Part shown: piece after piece, positions 9,155 through 20,141 of the stretch | Layout of the letters: each line of letters starts with the position of its first letter | How positions within the stretch are numbered: the stretch's first letter is position 1 | From: Coleofasciculus sp. FACHB-1120 | GTDB taxonomy: Bacteria; Cyanobacteriota; Cyanobacteriia; Cyanobacteriales; FACHB-T130 | Assembly: GCF_014698845.1 (NCBI RefSeq) | Contig: NZ_JACJTV010000012.1 | Span: 1-64,000, forward strand | Direction of reading: 5' to 3' | Length of the DNA: 64,000 bases | Translations under genes and position numbers: made by a program | Notes under the pieces: model-generated | Told to the model about the DNA's origin: nothing | What the model saw: the letters and a program-made list of their open reading frames with translations, nothing else | The model's database searches: none

Positions 9155-10204
9155 CTAGTTTTTTCCTCCTTCCGGATTCCCCACCAATGTCATTTGATAA
9201 GCTCGTTCATACTCATCCACCATCGTCTTGATGCTAAAACGACTTAAAACGTAGTCTCGGCACGTCTGGCGGTTTAAGGTCATTGCCTGTGGGATTGCGT
9301 CAATCATTTCTTGTAGAGAATGGCAAACAAATCCACTCTTGCCATGCGCGATGACTTCTGGCACCGAACCCATCGCCATTCCAATCACTGGCGTCCCCGT
9401 TGCCATCGATTCAATCATTACCAAGCCAAATGGTTCGCGCCAGGTAATCGGGAACAGCGTCACGGTTGCCTCTCCTAGTAACTGCGCTTTTTCTTCGTGA
9501 GAAACTTCACCTAGATACTGGATTTGTTCGCCATCAATCAGCGGTTTTATCTGTTCTTGAAAATAAACTTTGTCTACCGGGTCAACCTTACCTGCCATTT
9601 TCAAAGGATAGCCGCTGGCCCGAGCAATTTGTATCGCTCCTTCCGGACCTTTTTCTGGGGAAATACGCCCCACAAAGGCTAGATAGGGCGGTTCAATTGC
9701 TTTTTCCTGGAAGGGATATACTGCTGGGTCAATGCCGTTGTAGACCGTATGGATGTAATTTAAACCAAGTCGGGGTTCTCTCTGAGCTTCACTGATACTG
9801 ATATAAGGCTCCCAAGCAAATTGCCGGAATATTTTCTCATTATCTGGCGTGAAAATACCGTGTGTGGTGTGTACGGTTGGGGTCTTCACAAAAGGGGTAT
9901 AAGGCAGAGCAGCATAGCCGACGTGGGAGTGAATAATATCAAAGTGATGCGCCTGTTGATAAACTTGCGAAAGCATCATTAGCTCATAAACTCCAGGCTC
10001 TTTAATCTTTGGATCTAAGCGCAGCGCCTGCTTATGTACCGACTTTAGCTGAGCTTTTGTAATCGAGTCCCCAGAGGCGAATAATGTTACTTGATGACCG
10101 CGCCGAACTAATTCATCAGTCAGTAAACTGACAATTAGTTCAATCCCACCGTAACGAAAAGGTGGCACTCGTTCCCACAACGGTGCAATTTGGGCAATTC
10201 TCAT
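9155..10204 (-). CDS. Glycosyltransferase family 4 protein
   Basis: This 349-residue GT-B fold enzyme transfers a sugar from an activated donor. The N-terminal Rossmann half has the glycine-rich acceptor loop (PPFRYGGIELIVSLLTDEL, near 14-32). The C-terminal half has FVGRISPEKGPEGAIQIA (near 178) and the donor-site block EPFGLVMIESMATGTPVIG (near 257) with the EX7E motif. Acceptor and donor cannot be read from sequence; family members build polysaccharide, glycolipid or sucrose-type products. It is on the minus strand, facing the invertase. Confidence 0.9.
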   Translation of the reverse strand: MRIAQIAPLWERVPPFRYGGIELIVSLLTDELVRRGHQVTLFASGDSITKAQLKSVHKQALRLDPKIKEPGVYELMMLSQVYQQAHHFDIIHSHVGYAALPYTPFVKTPTVHTTHGIFTPDNEKIFRQFAWEPYISISEAQREPRLGLNYIHTVYNGIDPAVYPFQEKAIEPPYLAFVGRISPEKGPEGAIQIARASGYPLKMAGKVDPVDKVYFQEQIKPLIDGEQIQYLGEVSHEEKAQLLGEATVTLFPITWREPFGLVMIESMATGTPVIGMAMGSVPEVIAHGKSGFVCHSLQEMIDAIPQAMTLNRQTCRDYVLSRFSIKTMVDEYERAYQMTLVGNPEGGKN

Positions 10205-10279
10205 AGAAAAAATTGGAAGATGATAATCTTCAAAATCTTAGCTTAGTTTGCTCTGTTTAGAAACTAGATGTTTTTACCC

Positions 10280-10642
10280 TTAACGATATTTGTTGCGAAT
10301 CACATTACGGATACTCCAGTAAAAGTTACCCCACTCTTCCACAAAAGTTTTCAGCATGAGAAAAGCGAAGGCTATAATTCCTACTGTTATCGCAGCAGTT
10401 TTCAATAGGCTTATGTGGGCACCCGCTATTTTAAATATTCCAGCACAGACTAAAGCAATGAGTCCTCCAATGATTAGGGATTTTGCAGTTTTAAAAAGAA
10501 CGACGATAATCACCATTAATATAGATTCTAATCCGGAAATTAAGACACTCAGTGCTTTAAATAATTCATTTCCATAATTTAAAAGGAACCAAATACTAAT
10601 ACCTAAAGCTGCACAAATTAGAATAACATTAAGTATTACCAT
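10280..10642 (-). CDS. Small hypothetical membrane protein
   Basis: This 120-residue, very hydrophobic protein has about four candidate membrane segments: near 2-22 (VILNVILICAALGISIWFLL), 28-52, 56-72 and 80-100. It ends in a basic tail (RNVIRNKYR) that would face the cytoplasm. I do not recognise the family. It lies 75 bp upstream of the glycosyltransferase on the same strand and could be co-transcribed with it. Codon use looks ordinary, and the hydrophobic pattern makes a chance ORF unlikely. Confidence 0.55.
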   Translation of the reverse strand: MVILNVILICAALGISIWFLLNYGNELFKALSVLISGLESILMVIIVVLFKTAKSLIIGGLIALVCAGIFKIAGAHISLLKTAAITVGIIAFAFLMLKTFVEEWGNFYWSIRNVIRNKYR

Positions 10643-11203
10643 TACCTTGCCCTAGATTACTTCTTAACTAAAGATACTCTGCTTTGAATAAGGCTGAGAA
10701 TGAAGAAAATACCTAAAAGTTCCGGTTCTGACTAAGATTTAGCTAAAAACACATAGAAATTGAGCATTCACCTCACTATCTTTACAATATCTACACAATA
10801 TCTGCGGTTTTCTCGATTTAAAACCAGAGGCGATCGCTATCTGGGTAGCGATCGCCTCTAAAATTTGTCCTGACTTTAAAAAGTGCTGAAAGCGGTAGGA
10901 TTGGCTTTTTCTACCCATGTTGAGGAGTGGAAGAGGAAATGAGAAAAAAAGATTTGGCACCACCCAAAATTCGTGTGCTTTAAGCCCATGACCGTCTCCC
11001 AGAACAATAGGGAGGAAGACAAAAGGGAATGATAAAAGCGAGGGCTGAGTAGATTCGCCAGAGATTTTCACGAGCGATTTTTGCCGGGTATAGACTCTTT
11101 TGGCATATCTTCAGTAGTAACTGTTAATTTTCTGAGCTTTTCTTGCCAATCCTAACAGGTTTCGCGAAAAGTTAAGACGCATAGCTATTGAGCTAGCAGT
11201 CAT
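10643..11203. other. 560-bp spacer without a convincing gene
   Basis: The only notable structure is the HIP1-based hairpin at 10826-10859. A 110-codon minus-strand frame across it (10739-11071) has no family resemblance and no ribosome site, and is treated as chance. Confidence 0.4.
10826..10859. repeat. Inverted repeat made of two HIP1 octamers
   Basis: AGAGGCGATCGCTA (10826-10839) pairs with TAGCGATCGCCTCT (10846-10859), a 14-bp perfect stem with a 6-nt loop. Each arm contains GCGATCGC. It may be a terminator or a structural repeat; a nearly identical design follows minE at 46207-46254. Confidence 0.6.
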
Positions 11204-12586
11204 TTATGCAGAAGTAGACAGGGGCTGATATGATTGAGTATTCTGGGAACGCTGACTGGTTATAAGCATCCGCATCGTTGCCGGGGGGGCTAAGGTAACG
11301 CCACGACGGACAGGTTTAACGGGACGTTTATCCGTGAGAGCCAGTTGATAACACGAGAACATCTTCGCCAGTACCAACTTCATTTCAAACAAGGCAAATG
11401 CCATGCCGATACAACGACGATTGCTACCACCAAAGGGCAAATATTCATAGGGAGAAAATTGCCGTTCTAAAAAGCGCTCAGGTTTGAAACAATTTGCTTG
11501 CGGGTAAATATCCTCCCGGTGATGAACTAGATAAATACAGGCAGCAAGCACTGTACCGGCATCAAATTGATAGTCCATCAGCTGCACTGGCGATCGCGTA
11601 ATTCGACCAAAAGTAAATATCGCCACTGGGTAAATTCGCAACGTCTCCGAGCAAACAGCGTTTAGATAGGGCAGTTTAGAAATGGCGCTGACATCTGAAA
11701 CATCCCCAACACTATCCAGCTCCTGGAGAAGCTTGTCATGTACCTCTGGTTGATGGTGTATCCAATACAACGCCCAGGCGATCGCAGAAGCCGTGGTTTC
11801 GTGACCCGCGAACAGGAGAGTCATTAATTCATCGCGCAATTCCTCATCCGTCATCGGTTGTCCGTCCGCATCCCGCGCAGACATCAGCAGCGTCAGGATA
11901 TCTGTGCGATCCGGATCGAATTTCTCCCGGCGTTGCTGAATCTCGGCGTAAATGAGTTGGTCAATTTGCTGTCGTTGGCGAAGAAAAATTCCCCAAGGAC
12001 TCCAAGAACCAAAATCTCGTTGGAGTGATGGAAAAAAGAGGACGGCGGACGAAAGAGGAGAACTCACAGCATCCAGCATCGAAGTGAGGAGTTCCTTGAG
12101 TTGCTGGAAACGCTGACCCTCATTAATGCCAAAGACAGCCGCTAAGATGGTTTCCAGAGAAATTTCTTGCATGGTAGCCCGGACTGGGAAGGGTTTGCCA
12201 ATCGTCAGGCGACTCATGACTTCTTCGGTAATGTCACAAATCAACTTGCCGTAAGCTCGCATTCGTTCCCCGTGAAAGGGGGGAGTCAGTAGCTGTCGCT
12301 GGCGCTGGTGGCGCTCGCCATCCAGTAGTATCAGAGATTGGTCGCCCAGAAAAGGTTGTAAAATCTTATTCCCACTACCGCTGTTAAACTGTCTAGGATC
12401 TGTCGTTAACAGCTCCTGAATTCCTTGCGGGTGAGAGATGAGTACATACGGGGGAAAGCCACCCCAGCGGGCTGTGAAGCAGTCACCATAAGCTTTCACA
12501 GACGTTTCTAGGTACTGCACGGGCTGGGAAATCCATTGGAGTAGTTGCAGGAATTGCGGTGTCTGCGGTCCATCAGGCAGTGTCAT
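11204..12586 (-). CDS. Cytochrome P450, CYP110-like
   Basis: This 460-residue haem monooxygenase carries the full P450 signature set: I-helix oxygen-binding AGHETTASAIAW (near 255), ExxR in ETLR (near 313), PERF, and the haem-binding loop FGGSNRRCIG (near 396) with its thiolate Cys. The N-terminus (LPDGPQTPQFLQLLQWISQP) and SGNKILQPFLGDQSLILLDG match cyanobacterial CYP110 proteins. Members oxidise fatty acids or terpenes, but the substrate here is not readable. There is no membrane anchor. It appears to be transcribed alone, ending near the spacer at 11203. Confidence 0.9.
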   Translation of the reverse strand: MTLPDGPQTPQFLQLLQWISQPVQYLETSVKAYGDCFTARWGGFPPYVLISHPQGIQELLTTDPRQFNSGSGNKILQPFLGDQSLILLDGERHQRQRQLLTPPFHGERMRAYGKLICDITEEVMSRLTIGKPFPVRATMQEISLETILAAVFGINEGQRFQQLKELLTSMLDAVSSPLSSAVLFFPSLQRDFGSWSPWGIFLRQRQQIDQLIYAEIQQRREKFDPDRTDILTLLMSARDADGQPMTDEELRDELMTLLFAGHETTASAIAWALYWIHHQPEVHDKLLQELDSVGDVSDVSAISKLPYLNAVCSETLRIYPVAIFTFGRITRSPVQLMDYQFDAGTVLAACIYLVHHREDIYPQANCFKPERFLERQFSPYEYLPFGGSNRRCIGMAFALFEMKLVLAKMFSCYQLALTDKRPVKPVRRGVTLAPPATMRMLITSQRSQNTQSYQPLSTSA

Positions 12587-12855
12587 GGCGTGCTTTTCTC
12601 CTTTTATTTATCAATCGCAAAACTAAGCTAGCAGAGGCAGCGATGCGATCGCTGTAATCTAAAGCAAAAACCTTCCACGAGAGGATAATTTGACATCAGC
12701 GTTTAGAGGACTTCAAAAAGTGTCATCCTCAGCCTTCAGTGGTAAAAGTGGATCGCTCGCATTTTGTCTAAAATCTAGCCCGGTGATGATTTGGGGTTTT
12801 CGGCAAGTCAGTAGAGTTCAGAGGGTACTGTTTTCAACTATGCGATCGCTAAGTC

Positions 12856-14136
12856 ATGCTCCAAGTCCTATTCCCTCCTGTATCTATTTATATTCTTGAC
12901 CTGCTGGTGATTGGTCTACTCCTGCTGATGGTTACTTTGGGATCGGGCTGGATTAAAAGATTACCTCTCTCGTATGCCATTATTTACCTGCTCGTGGGTA
13001 TCTGTTTGGGGCAATACGGGCTTAAGTTAGTGCAGGTACGACCAGATGCTGAGTTTCTGGAACGACTAACGGAATTTGTGGTGATTGTCTCCGTCTTTAG
13101 CTGCGGTCTAAAGATGAATCGCCCACTCACATTAAGATCGTGGAACACAACGGTGCGGTTGATTGGATTTCTGATGCCAATTTCAATTTTTGCGATCGCT
13201 GCCGTCGGTCATTGGCTTTTAAAAATGGATTGGGGACCAGCGATTTTACTGGGTGCAATTCTCGCCCCAACCGATCCCGTCTTGGCTTCAGAAGTGCAGA
13301 TGGGAGATTTACAAGATAAAGATGAGCTGCGCTTTGGTTTAACTTCGGAAGGCGGTTTAAACGATGCGCTCGCTTTTCCGTTTGTTTATTTCGGGATTCA
13401 TGCCTTAAAAGATAGCAACTGGGACAACTGGTTTAAACAATGGGTGGCGGTTGATTTACTTTGGGCGATCGCAGCTGGCATTGTCATGGGAATTATCGCG
13501 GCAAAAATGGTTGTTTTGGTTGACCAGCAACTGCAACGTTTCCGACAGGTCGATGAATTGATGGAGGATTTTGTTGCTCTTAGTACAATTTTAATTACCT
13601 ATGCTTTGACAGAAATTGTCAACGGCTACGGCTTTTTGGCAGTTTTTGTCGCTGGAGTCGTCGTTCAGCGGAGTTACAACGATCCAGAAAAGAAAATTTC
13701 TCAATTTGAATTCACCGAACAAATTGAGAAACTACTGGAAGTCGCAACAATTTTGCTCTTAGGAACGCTATTGCGGTATGAGCCGATTCGCCAATTTGGT
13801 GGTCAGGGTCTCTTGGTAGCAGTCTTGTTGATTTTCTTGATTCGACCTTTGGGAGTTTGGATTAGCCTGCTTGGTCGTCGCTATCCCTCTGAAACCCGCT
13901 TTTTGTTTGGCTGGTTTGGCATTCGTGGCGTTGGTTCTTTATATTACCTTTCCTATGCATTTGGCGAAGGTTTAAAAGATACTGGGGGCGAACAAATTGC
14001 CTGGATTACTTACATCGTTATCGTGATTTCTGTATTTTTGCATGGGATTAGTGCTACTCCTTTGATGAATTGGTACGAACACAATATCAAGAAAGGAGGG
14101 AGGAAACAAAAACAAAAGATTCCTGCTGATTCTTAA
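12856..14136 (+). CDS. Cation:proton antiporter, CPA1/NhaP type
   Basis: This 426-residue inner-membrane protein has 12-13 hydrophobic segments and exchanges Na+ or K+ for H+. The ion-binding region is clear: GAILAPTDPVLASEVQ (near 133-148), with the ND-type pair in EGGLNDALAFPFVY (near 166-179). GWFGIRGVGSLYYLSYAFGEG (near 352) is the conserved Arg-containing helix of CPA1 antiporters. The start ATG at 12856 immediately follows a HIP1 octamer and has no strong ribosome site. It is convergent with mutL; the two genes share the terminator at 14135-14181. Confidence 0.9.
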   Translation: MLQVLFPPVSIYILDLLVIGLLLLMVTLGSGWIKRLPLSYAIIYLLVGICLGQYGLKLVQVRPDAEFLERLTEFVVIVSVFSCGLKMNRPLTLRSWNTTVRLIGFLMPISIFAIAAVGHWLLKMDWGPAILLGAILAPTDPVLASEVQMGDLQDKDELRFGLTSEGGLNDALAFPFVYFGIHALKDSNWDNWFKQWVAVDLLWAIAAGIVMGIIAAKMVVLVDQQLQRFRQVDELMEDFVALSTILITYALTEIVNGYGFLAVFVAGVVVQRSYNDPEKKISQFEFTEQIEKLLEVATILLLGTLLRYEPIRQFGGQGLLVAVLLIFLIRPLGVWISLLGRRYPSETRFLFGWFGIRGVGSLYYLSYAFGEGLKDTGGEQIAWITYIVIVISVFLHGISATPLMNWYEHNIKKGGRKQKQKIPADS

Positions 14137-14181
14137 TAATTCAGTAGAGACACGCCAAAGCCGTGTCTCTACTGAATTATT
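14135..14181. terminator. 20-bp hairpin between antiporter and mutL
   Basis: 14135-14154 pairs perfectly with 14162-14181 around a 7-nt loop. The left arm begins inside the antiporter stop codon, and the right arm ends 1 bp from the mutL stop. The core AGTAGAGACACG resembles the GTAGAGACG hairpin at 20064-20103, a common cyanobacterial repeat type. Confidence 0.8.
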
Positions 14182-14182
14182 T

Positions 14183-15934
14183 CTAGATCCCATGACTTTT
14201 GCCAATTACCCAATGACGGCGGAAGAAACGTGAAAGCGATGATTCTTCGAGGGACAAATAAATTGGCCGACCGTGGGGACAAGTGCGAGGATGACGAGTT
14301 CGCTGCCATTGCTCTAAGAGAGTTTGCATCTGGAGTAATCCCAGAGGAGTCCCGTTGCGGATAGCGGTGCGGCAGGCGATCGCTACTTGAGCGGTTTGCA
14401 AATCTCCACCCAAGCTGAGTTCCACTAGGGCGTCTGCACAATCTTCTCGTTCTCGTAAGGGTGCGGGTGCCGTGCGAATCGCCCAGAGTTGTTCGCCAAA
14501 AGGTTCTATATCTAGGTTGATCTGTTCGAGTTGCTGGATCTGAGCAGGAGAAAGATGATTCAAGATGACGGGGGGTTCTAGGGGGACGAGTTGCCAAGCT
14601 TGGCACAACTGCTCGTACAAAACCCGTTCGTGGGCAATGTGCTGCTCCACCAACCACACCCCAGCCGGATGCTCTGCCACAATGTAGGTGTTGTGAACTT
14701 GGGCAACGGCTCGGAGTTCCATCAATCCGATCTCATCCGTTTTCTTTGCCTGAGTATCCGTTGGCTGCGATTGAAGGGAACGATTGACGCTGTAGGCACT
14801 TTTCGCTTCCGCTGCTTTGATCAGGCGGCTAACTCGCTCTGGGGTTTTTTCCAGAATTGTCCCCACATTCAGACGCAAGGCTTGCTCAATCGCTGATGTT
14901 ACCTGTTCTTGCCAGTAATTGAGCTGGTTTAAGTAAATTTCGGCTTTGGCGGGATGGCGGTTCCAGTCTATTTGACTGGCACAGATGAAAAGATGCAGAA
15001 AACAGATCGGATAGCGATCGCGCGGGAGAGTTCGCATTAAAGCCCCTAAAATCGTTTGCTCCAGTTCCGGCGACTTTACGTGCCGTCCATTCATCGCCAC
15101 TCGTACCCAATCGGGACGGCGGCGATGGCATCTATCTGGCAAGCCGAGTACCACTGTCAGGGTTGAGTTTAGAGTGGAGTTGGATTCTCCGCCGCTTCCC
15201 GGCGTGTCTGTTCCTGTTTTTTCTGGGATTTTTTCTGGGAATGTTGGCACTTCCACTGTCAGATGCTGCAAATCACTCGGTCGGATTTCCCGGAGAATTT
15301 GAGGCAAAATCTGTTGCGCTGTCTTCCCAGGACTAATGGTGAACCATTGGCGGTCATTTTGCTGAACCTGCCAGGTGACATGAGGATGACAAAGGGCGAT
15401 TTGCTGAATTGTGGCTTGCACTGCTCTGAGTTGTTGAGCGACGGAAGGCATTCCCTGACGCCGCGCCAACCAATTGCCAAACAGATTAGAGACGGTGACA
15501 ACAGTACCGGGCGCGATCGCTACAGTTTCTACCTGCACGGATTCCCCGACAGAGTTATAAACCACTCTCCAACCCTCACAACTTCCCGCAGAACGACTAA
15601 AAATCTCTAATTCTGCTAAAGCTGCCAAACTGTGCAACGCCTCTCCCCGAAATCCCAGACTGCTAATTTTCCACAAGTCTTCCAAGTCGCGGATTTTGCT
15701 AGTGCTGTGGGCAGTTGCAGCTTCTTTCAGGTCTACCAAGTCCATACCACAGCCATTATCTGCGACTCGCACCCGCCACTGTTGTGGCGATAGGGAGATG
15801 CTGATGCGGGTTGCACCGGCGTCAAGGGCGTTTTCCGCTAATTCCCGCACTACAGCAGCCAAAGAGTCAATAACCTCTCCAGCGGCAATTAGATTGACTA
15901 CCTCTGTCGGTAGAGTTTGAATACTAGACACCAT
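14183..15934 (-). CDS. mutL: DNA mismatch repair protein MutL
   Basis: MutL links mismatch recognition by MutS to strand removal. This 583-residue protein has the GHKL ATPase motifs at the N-terminus (IAAGEVIDS near 17, ELAENALDAGAT near 32, DNGCGMD near 59, GFRGEALHS near 94). It also has the C-terminal endonuclease-type motifs absent from E. coli MutL: EQHIAHERVLYE (a variant of the metal-binding DQHAxHE motif), ACRTAIRNG and CPHGRP. It should therefore be a nicking MutL, as in most bacteria without MutH. The linker (about 335-400) is Ser/Gln-rich. Confidence 0.94.
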   Translation of the reverse strand: MVSSIQTLPTEVVNLIAAGEVIDSLAAVVRELAENALDAGATRISISLSPQQWRVRVADNGCGMDLVDLKEAATAHSTSKIRDLEDLWKISSLGFRGEALHSLAALAELEIFSRSAGSCEGWRVVYNSVGESVQVETVAIAPGTVVTVSNLFGNWLARRQGMPSVAQQLRAVQATIQQIALCHPHVTWQVQQNDRQWFTISPGKTAQQILPQILREIRPSDLQHLTVEVPTFPEKIPEKTGTDTPGSGGESNSTLNSTLTVVLGLPDRCHRRRPDWVRVAMNGRHVKSPELEQTILGALMRTLPRDRYPICFLHLFICASQIDWNRHPAKAEIYLNQLNYWQEQVTSAIEQALRLNVGTILEKTPERVSRLIKAAEAKSAYSVNRSLQSQPTDTQAKKTDEIGLMELRAVAQVHNTYIVAEHPAGVWLVEQHIAHERVLYEQLCQAWQLVPLEPPVILNHLSPAQIQQLEQINLDIEPFGEQLWAIRTAPAPLREREDCADALVELSLGGDLQTAQVAIACRTAIRNGTPLGLLQMQTLLEQWQRTRHPRTCPHGRPIYLSLEESSLSRFFRRHWVIGKSHGI

Positions 15935-16135
15935 GAGATCCAGTTTAAGTTAGGCGAGAGTCGCTGTTTATTTGCAGGAATTTTGCCGAAAATATTTGTC
16001 GATTGGGATAGGAATTCTAACACTTTACTCTGCCTAAAGAAGGATCATTTAAATGTTCTTTCTGGAGAAGGAGAAGTTAAATATCAATTTTTGATTAAAT
16101 TTCCTAAGAACAGATCAATTACTTAGAGTTTTTTT

Positions 16136-16669
16136 ATGAGTGACATTCAAAACAACATTGAAGGCGCTAAAGACAAAGCCGTAAGCAGCGTTGAAAGCGC
16201 TAGCGGCAAGGTTCAAGACACCATTTCTAAGGCAAAAGATGCCCTTCCAGACATTACTCCCACCCCACCGGGAATGAAAGCGCAGTCCAGCGTGAATGAC
16301 TTGAAATCCCGTCTGGAATGGGGCGAACCAGCTTTAACAATTCTCGATGTGCGCGATCGCGGTGCCTTCAATGAAGGTCACATCATGGGAGCCATGTCCA
16401 TGCCGATGGATGAATTAGTAGAGCGTGCGAAAACTAGCCTTCGCCCCGCTCGCGATATCTACGTCTATGGCGACAGCGACACCGAAACCTCTCGCGCAGC
16501 TTCCGAACTTCGCTCGGCTGGATTCCAGTCCGTGGCTGAACTCAAAGGCGGTTTTCCGGCATGGAAAGCGATCGCCGGTCCTACAGAAGGGGCTGCTGAA
16601 TCCCAAAATCCTCCAGGCGCACCGGGATACAATCCTGTCTCTGCAACAAAGAGTCAGGTACAAAAGTAG
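16136..16669 (+). CDS. Rhodanese-like domain protein lacking the catalytic cysteine
   Basis: The product has 177 residues. The first 50 form a charged helix (NNIEGAKDKAVSSVESASGK), like LEA/CsbD-type stress proteins. A rhodanese domain follows (about 60-145): LTILDVRDRGAFNEGHIMGAMSMP and AELKGGFPAWKAI. In active rhodaneses the loop reads VYCxxGxRS; here it is VYGDSDTETS, with no cysteine, so sulfur transfer is unlikely and a binding role is more plausible. The C-terminal tail is Pro/Ser-rich. It is convergent with the methyltransferase gene. Confidence 0.85.
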   Translation: MSDIQNNIEGAKDKAVSSVESASGKVQDTISKAKDALPDITPTPPGMKAQSSVNDLKSRLEWGEPALTILDVRDRGAFNEGHIMGAMSMPMDELVERAKTSLRPARDIYVYGDSDTETSRAASELRSAGFQSVAELKGGFPAWKAIAGPTEGAAESQNPPGAPGYNPVSATKSQVQK

Positions 16670-16681
16670 ATTTAGCGATTG

Positions 16682-16731
16682 GTCAGTCGTCAGTTCTCAG
16701 TAGAGGGTTGCAATCAACCCTGACGATTGAC
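16682..16731. terminator. Nested inverted repeat between convergent genes
   Basis: AGGGTTG (16704-16710) pairs with CAACCCT (16715-16721). An outer pair TCGTCAG/CTGACGA brackets it. It lies between the ends of the rhodanese-like (+) and methyltransferase (-) genes and overlaps the latter's stop codon. Confidence 0.55.
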
Positions 16732-18150
16732 GCTTATCCAATAGTGAGCCGCGTCCCACGGGTTAAACCTCACTAGCTTGATATCACCCAAATTTATCGG
16801 CTGTTGTGGCATGGGTGGTCTGATCCCTAGGGCGGCAATCACTTGATAGCCTACGGCTCTTGCCAGTTTTGGCGGCACGGCGTTTCCGATTTGTCGAAAC
16901 CCGTGCCATTTTGTTGTGTGGAAGCGGAACCAGTCAGGAAAAGAGTGCAGTCGCGCCGCCTCGCGGACTGAAATCACTCTGGGATAATCGGGATGAATCG
17001 GGCGGGGAGAAGTGTAACGACCGCCTCCAGAACCCGTACCGGCTCTTAAGGTATGAGACAGGGTATCCCAATTCAACCGTCGAAAGCGACTCACCGATTC
17101 TAGCTGTCCGGGCACTGTTTTCTCGAACCGTTCAATCGAAGCTGCTGTGTGTTGGGTTCGCAGAGAGCTAGTCAACAGATGAGGATTGACTAGCCGGGGA
17201 TAGGCGAAATTATTCGGTTCGGGTGCAATCCCCATTAAGTGCTGTGCATAGATGCTGGCTAATGTCTCCATCTGCTCTAGTTGTCGCTGCTGTAGCAAGA
17301 CTTCATCGGTTGTCAGGAGTTCGGGAAAATCATCGAGGTTGGGGAGATCGGCGATCGCATCCTTTACGGTGACTCGAAAGGATAAAGAGTGAAGAATCAA
17401 AGGATTCTTCTTGCCTCTTTTCTTTGGCAAGGAAGTATTTGGTAAGGAAGTATTTGGCAAGGAAATATCGGGGAATGAAGTATCGGGGAAGGTTGCCTTA
17501 ACGCCCTTACCTGCAACAAAACCTGCGACAACAGGATAAGACAAAGGCACCTCCCCGGCACGAGTTCCTAATAAAAATAGCCTTTTCCGATTCTGCGGTA
17601 CCCCAAAATCTGCCGCATTCAATACCTGCACGGGTTCGGTGATGTGGTACTCAACCGATTTAAACGCACTCTTGAGTTGCTCCAGATAAATCGCGTGTTC
17701 TTTCTGAGCAATGCCGGGTACGTTCTCCATGAGAAAGTAACGGGGTTGCAGTTCAATGACTAATCGACAGAAATGCAACACCAAATCGTTGCGCTCATCG
17801 TCGAGACGCCGCTTGCCCATTAAAGAGAACCCTTGGCAAGGGGGTCCCCCAATTGCTAAATCGATTTCACCATTCCAAGCGGGTGCGACTGGGGAAACCC
17901 CACTGCAACCCTTGTGCAATGCCCATCTCTGTAACGCTTTTCTAATCGCCTCCCCGGATAACGTTCTCGCATCTGCACACAAAACCTCGGTATGGGGAAA
18001 GTTAAAGGCGTGAACGGCTGCGTGAACGGGGTCAACTTCAACTGCCACCGCTACATCAAACCCAGCCTGCTCAATCCCCAAAGAAAATCCACCCGCACCC
18101 GCAAATAAATCGACCGCAACCGGACGGCGATAGAAATGAACCATCCCCAT
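16714..18150 (-). CDS. DNA (cytosine-5-)-methyltransferase, solitary
   Basis: This 478-residue m5C methyltransferase transfers methyl from AdoMet to cytosine. Visible motifs: I VDLFAGAGGFSLG (near 14), IV GGPPCQGFSLMGKR with the catalytic Cys (near 105), VI MENVPG, VIII QNRKRLFLLG, and X GNAVPPKLARAVGYQVI. No restriction endonuclease gene is adjacent, so it is probably solitary. The overall pattern resembles, from memory, the Synechocystis enzyme that methylates CGATCG, the core of HIP1. Residues about 222-245 are a four-unit repeat (F/L-P-D/N-T/I-S) encoded by 15-bp tandem units at 17426-17485, an insertion not needed for catalysis. Confidence 0.9.
   Translation of the reverse strand: MGMVHFYRRPVAVDLFAGAGGFSLGIEQAGFDVAVAVEVDPVHAAVHAFNFPHTEVLCADARTLSGEAIRKALQRWALHKGCSGVSPVAPAWNGEIDLAIGGPPCQGFSLMGKRRLDDERNDLVLHFCRLVIELQPRYFLMENVPGIAQKEHAIYLEQLKSAFKSVEYHITEPVQVLNAADFGVPQNRKRLFLLGTRAGEVPLSYPVVAGFVAGKGVKATFPDTSFPDISLPNTSLPNTSLPKKRGKKNPLILHSLSFRVTVKDAIADLPNLDDFPELLTTDEVLLQQRQLEQMETLASIYAQHLMGIAPEPNNFAYPRLVNPHLLTSSLRTQHTAASIERFEKTVPGQLESVSRFRRLNWDTLSHTLRAGTGSGGGRYTSPRPIHPDYPRVISVREAARLHSFPDWFRFHTTKWHGFRQIGNAVPPKLARAVGYQVIAALGIRPPMPQQPINLGDIKLVRFNPWDAAHYWISVNRQG
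17426..17485 (-). repeat. 15-bp tandem repeat inside the methyltransferase gene
   Basis: There are four consecutive 15-bp units (plus strand GGCAAGGAAGTATTT and variants), keeping frame and encoding a five-residue repeat. Units 1 and 2 differ at one base, and units 3 and 4 are more diverged. Copy number could vary between strains without breaking the frame. Confidence 0.85.
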
Positions 18151-18351
18151 ACAGGTGTTCTGACTTGGTAGGGAATTTGTATTCTATCGTCAGTCTCGAA
18201 AGCGAAAAAACTTTTTCCAGTCTCTTGACGATTCTGTATTATATTTGTAGTATATAGAAGTATCTAATTTTGAAGCCATCTGCCAGTAGCCGTGGAAGCG
18301 CGACCTACGCTTTTAGGCGACCTGATTTTATCTCAAAAAGCAGACGGCGCT

Positions 18352-18357
18352 TATAAT
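18352..18357 (+). promoter_or_regulatory. -10 box of the Y-RNA-like gene
   Basis: TATAAT lies 5 nt before the first base of the closing helix of the RNA (18363), the distance expected between a -10 box and the start of transcription. No clear -35 is seen. The same 11-mer GCTTATAATTT recurs at 18502-18512 just after the RNA, where it could serve the Ro-like gene. Confidence 0.55.
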
Positions 18358-18362
18358 TTTCT

Positions 18363-20061
<1,699 letters not shown>

Positions 20062-20063
20062 CA

Positions 20064-20103
20064 GGCTGTGTAGAGACGTAGCATACTACGTCTCTACACA
20101 GCC
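20064..20103 (+). terminator. 18-bp hairpin after the Ro-like gene
   Basis: 20064-20081 pairs perfectly with 20086-20103 around CATA. It lies between the Ro-like gene and the DIP1984-like gene and may attenuate rather than fully stop transcription, since no U tract follows. Confidence 0.6.
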
Positions 20104-20141
20104 CCGCTCAAATTTAATTAAATTTAAAGTGGGAAAGCATC

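Noticed and set aside
10739-11071. 110-codon minus-strand frame
   Set aside because: It spans a HIP1 inverted repeat, has low-complexity composition, no ribosome site and no family.
12690-12899. 69-codon plus frame before the antiporter
   Set aside because: It overlaps the antiporter start in another frame and contains no recognisable domain.
15917-16126. 69-codon plus frame between mutL and the rhodanese gene
   Set aside because: It overlaps the mutL start region and has no family; likely promoter sequence.
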